A DNA stretch of 64,000 bases from Baylisascaris procyonis (Eukaryota > Nematoda > Chromadorea > Rhabditida > Ascarididae), in contig JAZARR010000221.1 of NCBI GenBank assembly GCA_037389465.1, positions 3,512,501 through 3,576,500 on the forward strand, in the 5' to 3' direction. The position numbers and the translations under genes are program-made. The notes beneath the pieces were generated by a model. The model saw nothing but the letters and a program-made list of their open reading frames with translations. It had not been told where the DNA came from and made no database searches. Positions 1 through 13,664 of this stretch are shown in pieces (position 1 is the stretch's first letter; each line of letters begins with the position of its first letter).

Positions 1-679
1 CTGTTGTGCTCGACTATTTGGCATCGCGTGCAGCACGATGTGTGTGCATGAGAAATCAACAACACAATCGTTGATGATATCCACCAGTCAACAACAGCAA
101 TTATCACTATATGCTCCCAGTCCCCTCCCCCACCCTCGTTCCCATTAAGCGTTGGCACCGTTCATCGCCAACACCAACCTAATATATTCGTTCAACCTTA
201 ATATAAGACCAGCATGAAAATATAAAAAACCATCGATTCCAGCACTCCCCAGTTCGCATTCTGATATACTTCTATTTCTTGTGCCCATCCTTCCATTCCT
301 TTTCCCAGTTTATTTTGCACTCTGACCCTTCTTTCACTTCATATTTGAACCTCCCTTTTTATTTGAGCTCCGAGTTCCTTCTCTTCTTATTTTGTTTTCG
401 AGGATCGAACGCAATGTGTTGAAAATACTCGAGAAATCACAATCGCAATATAATAATCCCTTTAACTCGATGAAATACATTCATTAGCATCCAATTCCAC
501 TTCCATTCTTTCTACATAACGTTAACCGTATAATTTATTAAAGGTTAAAGCGCAAAGTGTTCATAATTCATAAACCCTCGAGGCAATCCGACTTTCTCTG
601 ATATTCGGCCACAAAGCATTCAAACGGAATGACAATAATCTACATAAGAGTGATATATACGTTTAAATGAATTACTTAC
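1..679. other. Left-edge region downstream of DnaJ exon 5
   Basis: No exon recognised. A pyrimidine-rich tract on the plus strand lies at about 118-143. Minus-strand acceptors here, joined to exon 5 (phase 2), give early stops or short unconvincing tails, so the last DnaJ exon is not assigned. Confidence 0.4.
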
Positions 680-3600
680 CAATCATTTTCGTCATCACTA
701 TCGAAGAAAAACTTCGTCCTCCTATTGATATGACTCGAATGTCGAGGCTCTGAAATGTTTTTTTTTTTGAAATTATTAGCCAATTTGGAAACCTTATAAA
801 CTTACAACTTAAATGACAAACAAATCTGGTAGAATTTTCGCACAAATTTAATTTCAACTCAATCACTGCTTAGACTTTTCTAGTCTTGCTTCGAAAAAAA
901 TCTAGAAGAAAAATAATAAATTAAAAAATTTTTAGAGATACGGCGATAATTCAAAAGGAAAAACCTTCAAAGATAAAAAAATGCTACTAATAAAGTATTC
1001 GCTTAATAAAAATAAAATTAGGTGATTCCAAGCCTTTTTACGGTGAATTTGAACGTTTCCTAAAATTCCTTTTTATAAATCAGAGAACATTTCTTATAGA
1101 AAAGAGTTCTAAATCAAAAACTCATCGCTCTCAAGCGTTCGTGAAATGCGAATTTGAAGTTCATGTAACAGAGAAGAGGGAGCATTCGCACTTAACTCAC
1201 ATATAACATCCGTATTTCAATAAAACGATGAAGAATGCATCGCAAAGACAAATTCTTGTACAGCTGCGTCAGATGTAAGTAGAGAATTCAAGCAACCTTT
1301 GAAATAATTTAAAAAAAAAACATATTTCACTCATAAATTCAACTTTTCAATTTCGATCAAACATCATTTCGACATTCAAGATAAGCATTAACATATAAGA
1401 AAGAGGGCTGGAGAAGCTCGTATGGAAATAACGTTCTCACTCTGAGCTGGACTTTTGTTCTTTTCTGTCTGAGAATTAAATTGAATATTATTTTTATAAA
1501 TGCAATAAAAAAATTGTTCAAAGAATAAATAGAGAGAAAATAAAAGTGCGCTGAGAGATTAACAAAAAAACGCACTTTTATTGCCAAATAGGAATGAATC
1601 GATGTTATCGGATGCGAAACCACCGAATGGTTTGAATGATAGATCGTCATTCATAAAATCCTGAAAATTTTCCAACTCTTTTATTTTCTAATATAAAACA
1701 CTGGCAATAGCTTGCCTTCATTTAATATTATAAATAAAGAAACAAATAATAATCGCATAGATCATTTCCTCAGAGACCAGAAAAATTGACCAAAAAGCGA
1801 TTTTTGTTAAAGTTGAGATAAAAAAAGCGCACATTTATTGTGTAAAGTGCACCAGCAGCTTGCTTCGCTTTTGACGTGCACTATTAGCGAAAGAAAAAGA
1901 AAATGTCTTGCACTATGAGTGCAGACGTTACATATGAAGCGAGCGAATCTTCAACCAACAACATAAAATATACTCAGTTTTTATCAATGAATCCGCGAAT
2001 TTCTTTAGAAAAATTCTCTCTTTAAAAAAATTACCAAAAAAGTTTATGAATAAACGAATCACATCAACGAAGTGGGTAATTTTCTAGACCTTCCTATTCA
2101 AGGTGAGATGTTATCATTCAAATCAATGTTAACGCACGCTACTCTCACAGGTGCGTTATGTGAATGTTCGGGGTAGGTGGTTCAGCTGTGATCATATTTT
2201 TCCCGGGGAAATTTTCCTTTATCATTGAAAGTTTTCGTCTCTCTCCCAGGAAATCTCAACGGCAGAGGAAAGGAGATGAAAACACTCATTCTTGCAAATA
2301 ATTTTCCGTTCATAACAATGGAAAATGCGAGCTCACTTCTTATGAATGTAGGCACTGTAGTTTCAGAGAAGCATGGCGAGAAACAAAGTCAAAATTTTAC
2401 GGCTCTGGAAACCTTACAGCATGGAAACCTACTGTTCCGTTAGCATCAACTAGCCACCCCCCCCCCCCTCCTCACTTGTGTTCCGAACGTCTGCTTCAAT
2501 CACTGAGCAAAACTTTTCTCTGTTATACCATAAAAAATTGTCATATATTAAAAGCGTTCTATGCTTTATTGTATCGGTTGGTAGCGAAACGATGTCAACG
2601 AATAACATCGAAGATAACGATTATTTTCTAATGTTTAAATGGCATAGGCATGTCTCAAATGACATGATCAAGCTTCTCATTTAAAGGAATGATTAAAAAA
2701 GACATTCTTAATAATATTGATAATCACTTAAACGATCGCACATCCCATTCTACAACATCACTTTCAATGGCGAATGAATTTTTTTTTCAAGTGTTTAGCG
2801 CACATATTTCTATCAAGCAAATATATAGTGAAACTCACGGCGAACGGGTCTCGTCCACCGAAAAATTCCCTAAATATGTCAAAAGGCGAGCGGAAATCGT
2901 GTTGGAAGCCGGACTGTCGTCGCGATCGATGTGTCATAAGGTCATTGCCCAAACGGTCATAAGAGCTCCTCTTCTTTGCTGAAAGCATTTCATGGTTCAA
3001 ATTTGATAAACTAATTCTTATTAATTACTACTAGCTAGCAAAGTTCGAATGTGACAACTCGCGTAAAGTTCAACTGATAGCCATAGCTATGAGTGGCGTC
3101 CATCAGTCAATCATTTGCTTCTATAATAAGCGCTCAATCGGTCGGATTATTTTCACTCAATTAAATTTGCACATTCAGTAAATTTATAGTCGAACAGACT
3201 TCAGCTATTGTAGCTACCTGGTCAAGCAAACATAACAAACGTGTTGTGTGTCTATCGACGAACGAACAATTCTGCGCAAGTTCACTCCCTCGTAGGTTCA
3301 CTTCGGAAGCTTTTATTAGCAACTGTCAGTTTGATGTTCCTCACCACCCAGAGTTAAAGCAGAAATAAATCAGATATCTTCGTTATAATAAAAAATGAAA
3401 TCATATGGTTTTAGCATTACCACTATGTCAATTCGATGGCAATTTCTTCAGCTTTTTTTAAGGGAAGCTACGGAAAAATTAACCCCTCTGGCCATCTAAG
3501 AATCATCCTAAAATTAAAGTGAAAGCCTAAAATAAAGAGAATGATGCCTTTATCATGCATACTATCATTAAGTGATGAGCTACTCCATGCTTGGAGACAT

Positions 3601-5077
3601 GAATGACTAGTGTTTTCTATTTCAGGATGCTACTGATATTTCGATATGCGAATTGATCAAGAGATCTCAGGTGACGTACTGACTAATAAACGCCTAAACA
3701 GGTGTTGAATACACAAAAAATTTATACTTTTCATATTCTCCCGTAATACTTTTTGATAGCGCTTGCATTACTTTGTATCGTGCAATTTACTAGGCTAGGG
3801 CACCAATAAAGGCTTCGAAGAAAGCGTAAAAACTTGATGAAGAAAGATTGCAAATAAAAAATTTTACACACAGTGCAATGCAGCACTATAGATGTTCTTG
3901 CAAATATATTTTGCACAAACTACAAAACAGCATTTGTCTATTATTTATGCAAACTTGTTGCATACATGTATTGCAAATGTGTTCAATGATTTCGCTGTGA
4001 ACATATATAACAGCACGGTCACATCGCAAGCACAGGATTCACACATAATTTTCCTCAACGAATCCACTCAAGCGATTTGACGAGAAAAACCGGCCCAATA
4101 CATGGATTTCATTGTGCATTTGAGAAGACAGTGTAGTTTGACAGCCGAAAAAAAAATGTTTGCATTGAATGCTAAGGAAAAAACTAGTCTCAATGAAAGC
4201 TTGTCGTCGAGTTAAAAAAAAAAGAATACGAAGTATTTTTCAAATATAAAATAAAACCCTAGAAATGATATAAACACACGTTGGATTTGCATATCAAATC
4301 TCTTCAAAAATACAAAAAGATGGAAAAATTCCAGGAAAAAACGTAAAATAAGAAAAAAAACTAGAAGACTTCCATGAAAAATGAGCAAAGTCCTTTGTTT
4401 CTTTTTGAAAATATACAACTTTGAATCCCTAAAATGATCCCTAGTTAGGTTTAGTGAAGGTGAAAACGTACGATCTGATAAAACTTCATAAGCTTGTGCA
4501 ATTTGCTTGAATTTCTTTTCCGCATCTTCTTTGTTGTCAGGATTCTTGTCAGGATGCCATTGAAGAGCCAATTTGCGATAGCTAAAATATATCTCATAGA
4601 TATATCATACCTGGGAATGAAAGAATAGATATCGACCTCTGCTCGCACTCGGAAATTAAAAACTCAGAAAATGTTTTCTGCAAACTTTCACAATTAAGTT
4701 CTCCCTTTAAAATTTTGCAATTTGGGATATTTATACATTTTTTTCTGATTATTAAAGCTCGCTATAAGCGGAGAAACTAGCTAACGTTGCAAAATGTGCA
4801 GAAATGAAAGCTGAGGATAATACTCAAATTACTTGGGAATTAAAAGCTGAAAACATAAATTACAAATGAAAAATAAATATACTTGAAGAAATTGAGGCAA
4901 ATTTGATATGGAAGGAAACATTCGAGAAGACAAGTAAAAAGAAGATAAAAAAGAAAATTCGAAATAAATAAAAACTAAATGATATAAAATAACTTACGCC
5001 TTCTTTATGGCTGAATCATCTGCGGTTCGAGGCACACCGAGCACTCTATAGTAACCCCCATCGTCCCTCGGCGCCAT
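680..5077 (-). CDS. DnaJ/Hsp40 co-chaperone, DNAJB6/DNAJB2-like (five exons, 3' end outside window)
   Basis: Spliced gene read from the sequence. Exons are 4998-5077, 4472-4581, 2839-2978, 1576-1660 and 680-749. All introns are GT-AG and the phases match at every junction, giving 161 codons plus two bases. The start is [10 protein letters not shown]. The J domain covers about residues 8-75 (IKKAYRKLALQ, HPD at 36-38, [20 protein letters not shown]). Then come [15 protein letters not shown] (96-110), [15 protein letters not shown], and a basic-to-acidic tail with [22 protein letters not shown] after the J domain is typical of DNAJB6/DNAJB2-type proteins. By family, the HPD loop stimulates Hsp70 ATPase and such proteins hold misfolded clients. 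The glycine-rich linker usual in DNAJB6 is nearly absent. Exon 5 ends in phase 2 and no convincing exon follows, so the C-terminus probably lies beyond base 1. J-domain identity is near certain; exons 4 and 5 are inferred from phase and position. Confidence 0.9.
2457..2468 (+). repeat. Poly-C run of 12
   Basis: Twelve consecutive C in DnaJ intron 3, followed by a short CT-rich stretch. Simple repeat with no other content seen. Confidence 0.8.
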
Positions 5078-5078
5078 C

Positions 5079-5086
5079 CTAAAGTA
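5079..5086 (-). promoter_or_regulatory. Candidate splice or trans-splice acceptor before the DnaJ start codon
   Basis: On the minus strand TACTTTAG ends one base before the ATG at 5077. An acceptor this close to the start codon is typical of spliced-leader trans-splicing in nematodes, but it could also close a 5'UTR intron. It supports the chosen start. Confidence 0.4.
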
Positions 5087-5099
5087 ACTCCAAATTACC

Positions 5100-8000
5100 G
5101 TTTAAAACTCATCACACGATCATTGAATATGAACAGCTGACGGGAAAAAAAAACGTGATCATCAAAGTCGCGAAACAAGGCGCTTGCAATTAAATTTCCG
5201 AGAATCGAGACTATACTTGCGGTATCCTTCACTCGTCTCTCCGCTCCCCCTCTTCTAAACTCCTCTTCCAATAAACGATTTCTGCATGTGATCAACGATC
5301 TACTATTCCAACGCACGTATCAATGAAAATGGTGAGATTGAGCCACCACCGAACCGATAAGTATACTTTTATTAAATGACGCTAGTTCTGTCATATCCTA
5401 ATCGCAAAATTATTCTCCGAGGTTTGTAATTACCAAGTGACGCTACCAGCATGAATAGAGATTATTCAATTTGTGAAAAAGGTAAAGTAGTGGTCTAGAA
5501 TAGAAGCATCCCCTACCACATATTCGATTTTTTCAATAATCTTATATTAAACATCGACATACTTGATTTTGAATCACCTTAAATAAAAGAAATATTTTCG
5601 TTATAAGTTTTAAAAAATCTTCTTGCAACTGTTTCCTTCAATGAAATTGTTTCATGTACTCCGCTCGCAGCTCATTCTAGCCTACAATCCTTGCAAATGG
5701 AAGGCCAAGTACTTGTACGGAACAATGTTTCCAACTTATTCGGTCATAGGACGTGTTGTCAAAAAATCGTATGAATCGATAACCATTCACAGATTAAATA
5801 TGGTTCTTTTTTATAAATATGCATTCCATTGCCGTCACGTTGTTCGCTATCTTTTACCATACTCAACTCTATAAACTATATAAATACTTGTATATTATTC
5901 ACGATTCATGATCTCTCCTCTTGTCGTTCTATTCATCAGTCGGTTTCTTACTGTCATTGTGTCACAAAGTAACTTAAAACGAATTTCGCCTTCTTCAATG
6001 AAATAAATACTTTCCTTCTTACATCTCTCAAAGTCAATAACATGAACAAATGGCAAACGCAAATTCGCCAAAGTTCAAAAAGTATGCTCTTCAAAGCCAA
6101 GAACATCCTCTCCATAGGGCAGAGCACAATCAGAAAACAATCCTCGCTATCGAAAGTACAAGAAGTACTTCAATCTTCTCATCTGAATATATTTTTCCAA
6201 GAAAATATGAATAATTGAATGTAATATTTAAACGTTCTAGAGTTTGTCATCTCTATGAGTTGAATGAAACCTCATAAAGCATACCTATAGAAAAACCATA
6301 GAATAACTTCAATATAATTAAGCATCACTCCTATCGTGAACGCTGCGCTATTAATGAAATTGGATTTCTCGAAGTCTTTGCGTATTCAGACAAAATCGGA
6401 AAAGTATATGATACAATATTAAACGACGTTAAATTTGAGAAATGTGGTAAGTACATCTGCAGAACAAAACATATAGAGACATGATGCGATCGAATTTCAC
6501 CCGAACTAGAAAATGGGGTAGTAGATCAAGTGAATCTCAATCATCATGCGGTTAAAGGAGAAACGGAAATTAATTATGTAATTATATACTGAAAATCAAT
6601 AATAACACTTTTTTTTTGAGTATCGTTGCGATAAAAATTGATCATTTTGTAGACAACAACATTATTTCTACGACTAATTGATATCAAAATTCAATCGTTG
6701 ACATATAAAAAATGCCTCAATTGAGATTTCTTCTCTTTTAACAACTTTGGCGATTCATTCATTCATATTTTTTGGATCGTTTTATTCCATTTCAAGATTT
6801 TATCTTCCCCTTATATGTAAAATCTAGAAATCACAATTTAAAAAGCACTGAAAACAAATACGACTCAAGGGAATTAAGCAGTAATTCTCCTATTGAATCA
6901 GTCAATTACTACAAATTTGTAAATATTATACGAGACGTGGTACATGTTTTATAGATCTTATTAGATAGAACTCATACAAATCGCTTTGCAAGAATATTCA
7001 TTCAGTGAAGCAGATCTGGTATTATTCAAGAAATGATATACTTTCGGAGACAACTAAAGAGGGGCTGTTTCAGAGAGATCGGTTTTTATTTAATTTAAGA
7101 TTGCTTCCATAAGATCATGAAACGAATGGGACGGGAGGGTTCTCGAATTGCAGTTAATTGAGAGGAAATCCATAGACTGAACCCTCATCGCGTCGCCACT
7201 AATGAGGGTGTTGTTGTTGACGAATGCTTGCATGATTATGGAAAGAAGGATTAAGGGAAGCATCGACGAGCTCATCAGTGCCCCAGATGCAAGCAGTAAC
7301 ACTCACTCAGCATAACAAAATCCTCTCCTTTTTTCACACAATCTTTTCATTGCTTCACCCTTATCTATTCATACGACTGCAAACATATATGTTACATTTG
7401 GGATATGTTCGCCTATGTTCTTGATTTCAAACCTCACCAGAAGGTGTTGTTAATGAAAGTTGTTTTAAAGGCGGGATGATAATTCGACTGTTATCAATAT
7501 GTGATATCATACTGTTGTGTTATCATCAGCAAATATAAATTTTCAAAAACCTAAATAAAACGGAATTGTTCTGCTTTTAAAACTCGACGAATTAGAAAGC
7601 TCAATCATTAATGAAGGTGAATACTTTCACATCAAGGGAAATTCCCGCAAGGTGAATTTTTTAAAGATGTTTCACGAGATATATAAGTCGAAAATTTTTT
7701 TATTCGTCAACGATTCTAGGCAAACAGGCTTTACGAGAGTTTTCGCCTAGTTATTCGAACCTTTCACTCGATATATAGGCTGTTTTACATAATTTCAGTT
7801 AAAAAGGGAAATGAAAATGGCGCTGCATCCAAACAGTCGCAACCAACAAAAACGAACAAAAAATTTCGAATGCATTATAGTATGCCCTAAGGATTATAGA
7901 ACCGAAATAAAATTGAGTGCAGAATATATATTTACTTAAATTATTATGACGTATACGTACTGGAAGCTACGCACATAAACGTATCGGCAGCACGATGTTT

Positions 8001-11000
8001 TATACAAAATGATAGGGAAAGCAGAACGAATCCAAAATACGAGCACGGCAACGGCTCGACAAGCAGGCGGAGCATATCGTTGCAATAACGTTGCTGCTGC
8101 TTAACACGCCAATTTCCTGTGCAGAAAAAAAGCAATGCTCACAATCTAAACGCTACTCTATACTTAGCGACAACGAGGGAATCGGATGCGCTCTCGGCGA
8201 GTTTCAACACCGAAATCGCTCCACTAAACGTCTACGCAAAATTTTCCTGATCATCACTTTATCTTACGAAGGGCTGACATAATTGAAGCCTTGAAAACAA
8301 AAACTTTTTACATAAAGCATATTTTTTCTAATAGTTGCCCAAATTACTTCATAAAATCATCAACGTCTCATAATGAAAAATTTCAGTCGTAATTCTTTTT
8401 AAACGTTTATTGATATCCTCGAATTTTGTGAATTAATAATTGAATCTGTGCTACAAGATGGAACTTTATCAACTATATAGTGCTCATATAAAAAGACCAA
8501 TTATAAACTAATAATTTACAATCTATTATAATGAAACAAAGCACGATTAACGTTCATGAGGATCTAGACTACACAAAAAACGAAGGAATTTCTATAGGAA
8601 ATAAGATTTGATAAAAAGGGATCGCCATTATAATTCGTGCGTCAAATACTGTTAAGAATCAACTAAAATATATTAAACCATTTTCCGACAATCGCGTAGA
8701 CAGGTTTATCTTAAATACGTGCCTTAGGTGAATGTGAGCATAACAACAATTGTGATCGTATAGTGTGGAAAAAATGATGGTAATGAACAGCTTGACAATG
8801 AATATCGAAACATTTTGTTGCGAAAGTGAAATTGGTATTAGTGGAGCGTTTTTTGAAAATAAAAGAGAAAAATTTTATGACTGAAATAAAATGATCATCA
8901 ATAATATTTTTAATTATTTAAAGGCTTTAAATAATATTAAATATGATCAACGCAATAGGTCATTAAATGATTAGATGATCAAGTGATGTTCGTATACTCA
9001 CAAAATGAAATGTTTGACAATGTACAGGTGCTTGACAAACATAAAATACAACTCGTAAATAATCACTTCTCAATTTATATAAAGTTGACAGAGGGAAAAA
9101 GAATTGTTTACAGGAATAAATGGAATTATTCGTAAACAATGATATATGATTGTATAAATAAATTTCAAAAGAAGAAGAAAAATTTTATAGGGGAGCAAAG
9201 AAGGGGAATTTAACATCTGAATAGGAAAGTGGCTAAGAAATTTCACATGCAATCCATGAATGATGGGAAAGAACAATAAAATTTGAACAATATAACAATA
9301 TCTAATACTAATATCCTTAATAATGAAGAGAGAAGGAAATTATGGTCCGAAGGCGAAATAAAACGAAGCAATTGAGATGAACGGAAAGATTATATACGTC
9401 AACGATTTATGGTTGAAGATCATTGAGCAATAAGAACAATTCAGAGCTATGAATAGGTTGAAAATAACGTAGTCATTTTTTATGATGAGTGAGAAACCAA
9501 GAGCCTTTCTAAGGTTTATTGGAAGATGAAGGAAGAGGTGAAAAGATTTGCGAGTTCATAATTGCAATCAACACATTATCTACCAATATAAAAAGTTGGA
9601 AAGTAATAAAAGATGTGCAATCATGCAACCTGTTTCAATAGATTTGACTTCTATTGAAGGTATTCCATAAAAAATGCTTTTTTCTTACTCAGTTGAAGTT
9701 AAATCAGTTGAAGAAATATATGCAAAATTTCGAGTAGTTTGGTAACTCTCTTTAAAGACTAACATGAAAATTGGAGTAGTAAGTCATCCATTCTATGGAG
9801 TATGTTATATGTGGATTGCAATTCTAGCTTCAGCTTTCCAAGTTCAGGTTGCTCAACAAACATACCACTAAACAAGTGCCCATAGGTCGATCATTACTCG
9901 TCCAGCAAAAATGCAAGCAAATTTGCAGAAGAATGGTGCAAAAAAGGAGCGATTTGAAACGGCAAAGGACTGAGCAGCACTCCCCCTCCACCCTCCCCCT
10001 TCCCTGGCGAAGGATGGGAAATATAAACAATATAACTCCGTTTATTAAAGCAAAAAATGAATAGAAGATAGCTATCAAGAGCGGCATAAGACATGCTAAT
10101 AAGGCACGTAGGCAAGTAAATATAAACGTCAAATATACTAAAGTGTAAATAAGGTTGGAGCAGAGCTTGCAGCAAATAACGTGCGCGAAACACGGCGTCG
10201 AGCACACACACCAATGAACACCGATCTGCTCGGGTTGCCGAGAGAGACGGCAGAAAGGGAGTGCGAGAGCGGTGGGATACTACACCACATGGTTGTGCCC
10301 CTCCCCGCGTGTGCATCAGACACCACCGTTGGTCTGTCTGGTCAAGTGAGCACACAACCGCAATCCTGCACGACAATGCAATCAACTGCGGTCGAATTTG
10401 CTGAATGGCTGCTATCTCTATAGCAAGCATCAACCCTTCTAAATTGGGAGGTGTGTTTTAAGGGAAGAGGTAAATTCATGAACAAACGGACAAGTTTTCC
10501 AGAAAGGACTGGCACGATATATGTTTCTGCATTCGTCAATCCCACAATTTCATAATTTACTAAAAAGTAATGAAACATTGGCAATTGTATTTGCATATTT
10601 AAAAGGAATCGAAGACTGTTTTAAAACTAGGTTCCATACAAACCTATAAGAAATTCATCTGTTTCAGTGATACAGAACACCTGTGATACAAAAAGTGAAG
10701 GGTGATCCCACTGGTTGCAAAATGCGTGCAAATTTTTATGCAAATATATGTTCATATCATTCTTTTTGAAGCTGAATGAAAAATTTGAAAGCTATTGTGC
10801 ACAATCATCCTGCAGCGTCCTCTATACCTCTCAAAACTTGTAAGTCCAGGGTAAGTGAACCTTACGACGAGACCACCAGTCAGACAGACGGAGAAACAGA
10901 CTTGAATATGTAGAAAGACACGATCACCACCACGATTCGATCTATGAACGCGAAGCTGCAAAAACCGCATAATGAGGCGTTATGAATGATGGAATAAAGA

Positions 11001-13580
11001 TAGATTATTTTTTTTTGTATAAATTTTTCTCTGCAAAACATATTGTGCAAAGTGTATTTTTCGCATAGAGGACCGCTTCTTCTACAAAAATCACACAATA
11101 TGCGATTTATTATTTCTCTATCTCATAAATTAATGTGATATAATACTTCAAAATTTTGGTTAACGCAACCGCTAGCATATATCCTCTACAAGAGATCTGT
11201 TGTTTTCTGCAAGCCGACCAATGGTAAAGTGAAAAACTTTTTTCTCACTTTTCACGTCCATTGCTCTATGTCAGGTTGAAGGATGAACGAAAAGTACGGC
11301 ATGGAAGATCGTTATATGACATTTATTACAGCCACTAACTTTCGTAACCTTAGTTTCAATCATTCCCGAACTGACACCACCGGAAAGATAGAGCGATACA
11401 GGTAGATAGGCACACGGATACAGAAGTCGACATCTTCATGTTGCGCTTTTCTAATCAAGCTTGAAAAAGTGCATAAAAACCAATAATAACAAATATTAGT
11501 CAAGATCATCCGGTACAGGGCAAGTTCAATCACGATCTATGAATTTTTTATCAAAATAAATCTTGGATCTCGTGGAAATCTCTCAGCTTTTGAAGCGATT
11601 TCATTTTATCCCCATAATCATCGTTAGTAGAACTATTCAGTAGTTCAGATATAAAAAAACATCTCAACATTAAAACTAAAGAGATTCAGAAATAATCTCA
11701 TTCGCGAAATCAACAGAAAAACGTTTTGAAAGATTTTAAAATTGATGTTTGAATCATGAGAATCTTGTTCCTACGAAATTCCTAATTTAATATGGAATAA
11801 ATACACTAAATGAAGAGAACGACCATCAAAAACCGGTCATCGATAATTTAAAAAAAATATATTTCACTCATTTTATCACTTATTAACATTTCGACACCTA
11901 TTAAAAAGTTGCTCTTAGCTCAAATATTTAGTGCAATAAATATTCCACATAAAGGAATTAATTTTCTAAACAGGGAAAGTAAATTAAGCTGAAAAAAAGA
12001 AGAAAAATTTCTACCCGACTTGATTAAATTGTTAGAATTTGTGAGTTGCGAAATAGATCAATATTCCATACATTACATTTCTTCGTTTATAAGCTCTGAG
12101 ACAACATCGTTCGTGAATTCTCAAAAAGGATTTATAATCGAGGCACGAAATTGAGTATGATTCGATTATAGAACGCATACATTTAAGGTGAGAGCTTTAA
12201 TCCGAATGGACGCCTCTCTTTGAGAGCGGCTTATATCTTATTACTTATGGCAGATCCTTGGATCGGATTATATTTCGTATGTCGTAATGAGAACGAAGAG
12301 GGCTTATAAAACGATGAAATACGGGAGCGAAAAGCCATACGATGAACGCATTAGATAAGGCAGATATATGTGCGTACATTTTCTTTATGTACACCTGCGA
12401 TAACCTCAAGTAGCACTAATTGAGAAGACCTTTTAGAAACAACACCTTAGCGATGTCTCACAAGCAAGCTATGGGTATCTAAAGCTTATCGATGAGAAAA
12501 ATATATTGAAGCTATAGCAAGCATTCACTCCTTATTAATTTATAAATATTAAACCAATCTGCATTAAGTTATTGAAGTACAGACATCGTTCCTCCAGATT
12601 ACGTAGATAAATGACTAATGAGGTCAACAGCTACGCCATAGGGCTTAGGTTCGATTCATCATTTAGCCTAATGCTTTGACATTATCATCTGTGATACAAT
12701 ATAAATTTCTTGTATTTGAGATGCACTAATAGAAAGACATATATCCTTTTCGGTAGTGACTGTGGTGGAGCTCGAAAAGTGGAAACCTGGCGTTAAAGTG
12801 GTCTCGAATTTGAGTGAAAATTTCCATAAAAGAGATCTAAGGAAAGAAAAATTTCCATCATCGAATGGAATGTGTGAGACCTGAAATTTGCAATTATAGT
12901 AAAAATTAGCGAATTTCAAAGATTAACGTTCAAATTTCTGGGAATGTTGGTTGTCCAGGAAAAAGGAGGTCTCTACTTTGAGCAACAGAAATTAAGTACT
13001 CCCTCTTGCTCCTGCTATTTCTTCCTCCCCCCCCCTTTCCCCCTTGTTCGCGGGATTGTCAGCCTCGCCTTGAGTTGGTAGGTGTAAAACTTTGCCCTCT
13101 TCTAATATAAATGCATGGAAAGAGAGCAAGCAAACGGACGCTTTGTGCTGCTTTTGCAGGTGTACAATCGTACTCACTCACGATTGGCAGCGCTATTCAC
13201 GTCGGGCAAATGTGCTGCAGCTGTGCTAATGTAACGCAACAACTCAATGTGAAACGTTTCGGCTGCTCGCAATGCTGAAGTTTGCAAATTCACCTGTTCT
13301 TTATTATCCAAACCCAAATTCTGGTGAATAATGTAGGACGTACATTGAGCAGCTGCACTGATTCAGCCTGATCGCTACAGAAAAGGTTTGAAAAAGATAC
13401 AGCGAATGAGAGAGAGAGTTTCTGATGAAATAATTATTGATGTAAAAAAAATTATTGAACATTTTTTCAAACACTTTTTTAACAATCTGATAAACAAATA
13501 GATGGCTCATGCTTATTCTTGTGGTAATATTGAGCGTCATACTGTTATATCTACACCATTTTTATTACTTGAAAAATATA
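5100..13580. other. AT-rich non-coding DNA, no supported gene
   Basis: Open frames here are short, lack splice context and show no family resemblance. The most GC-rich part is about 9960-10430, which carries a strongly asymmetric pyrimidine tract (about 9981-10007) and CpG-bearing sequence. It could be a promoter-type region. A 179-codon minus-strand frame across it has no recognisable motif. A second C/T tract lies at 13021-13045. A GC-richer patch at about 8040-8260 shows nothing identifiable. Confidence 0.4.
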
Positions 13581-13588
13581 TCCATGCG

Positions 13589-13591
<3 letters not shown>

Positions 13592-13651
<60 letters not shown>
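13592..13651. repeat. (TA)n array, about 30 units, inside an inverted repeat
   Basis: Sixty bases of pure TA. The flanks form an inverted repeat: TCCATGCGCAC at 13581-13591 and GTGCGTATGGA at 13652-13662, with one mismatch over 11 bp. The whole is a palindromic AT-rich repeat able to form a cruciform. Two 60-80-residue open frames of alternating Y/I run through it only because TA repeats carry no stop in two frames. Confidence 0.95.
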
Positions 13652-13654
<3 letters not shown>

Positions 13655-13664
13655 CGTATGGAAT

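Noticed and set aside
2225..2443. 72-codon plus-strand frame in DnaJ intron 3
   Set aside because: No family resemblance, and it lies in an intron of a well-supported opposite-strand gene.
9894..10433. 179-codon minus-strand frame, the longest outside the retrotransposon
   Set aside because: No motif or splice context. The length comes from a GC-richer patch, and overlapping frames of similar quality exist on both strands.
12645..12660. GGTTCGATTC, tRNA B-box-like
   Set aside because: The T stem does not pair and no A box or acceptor stem lies at the right spacing.
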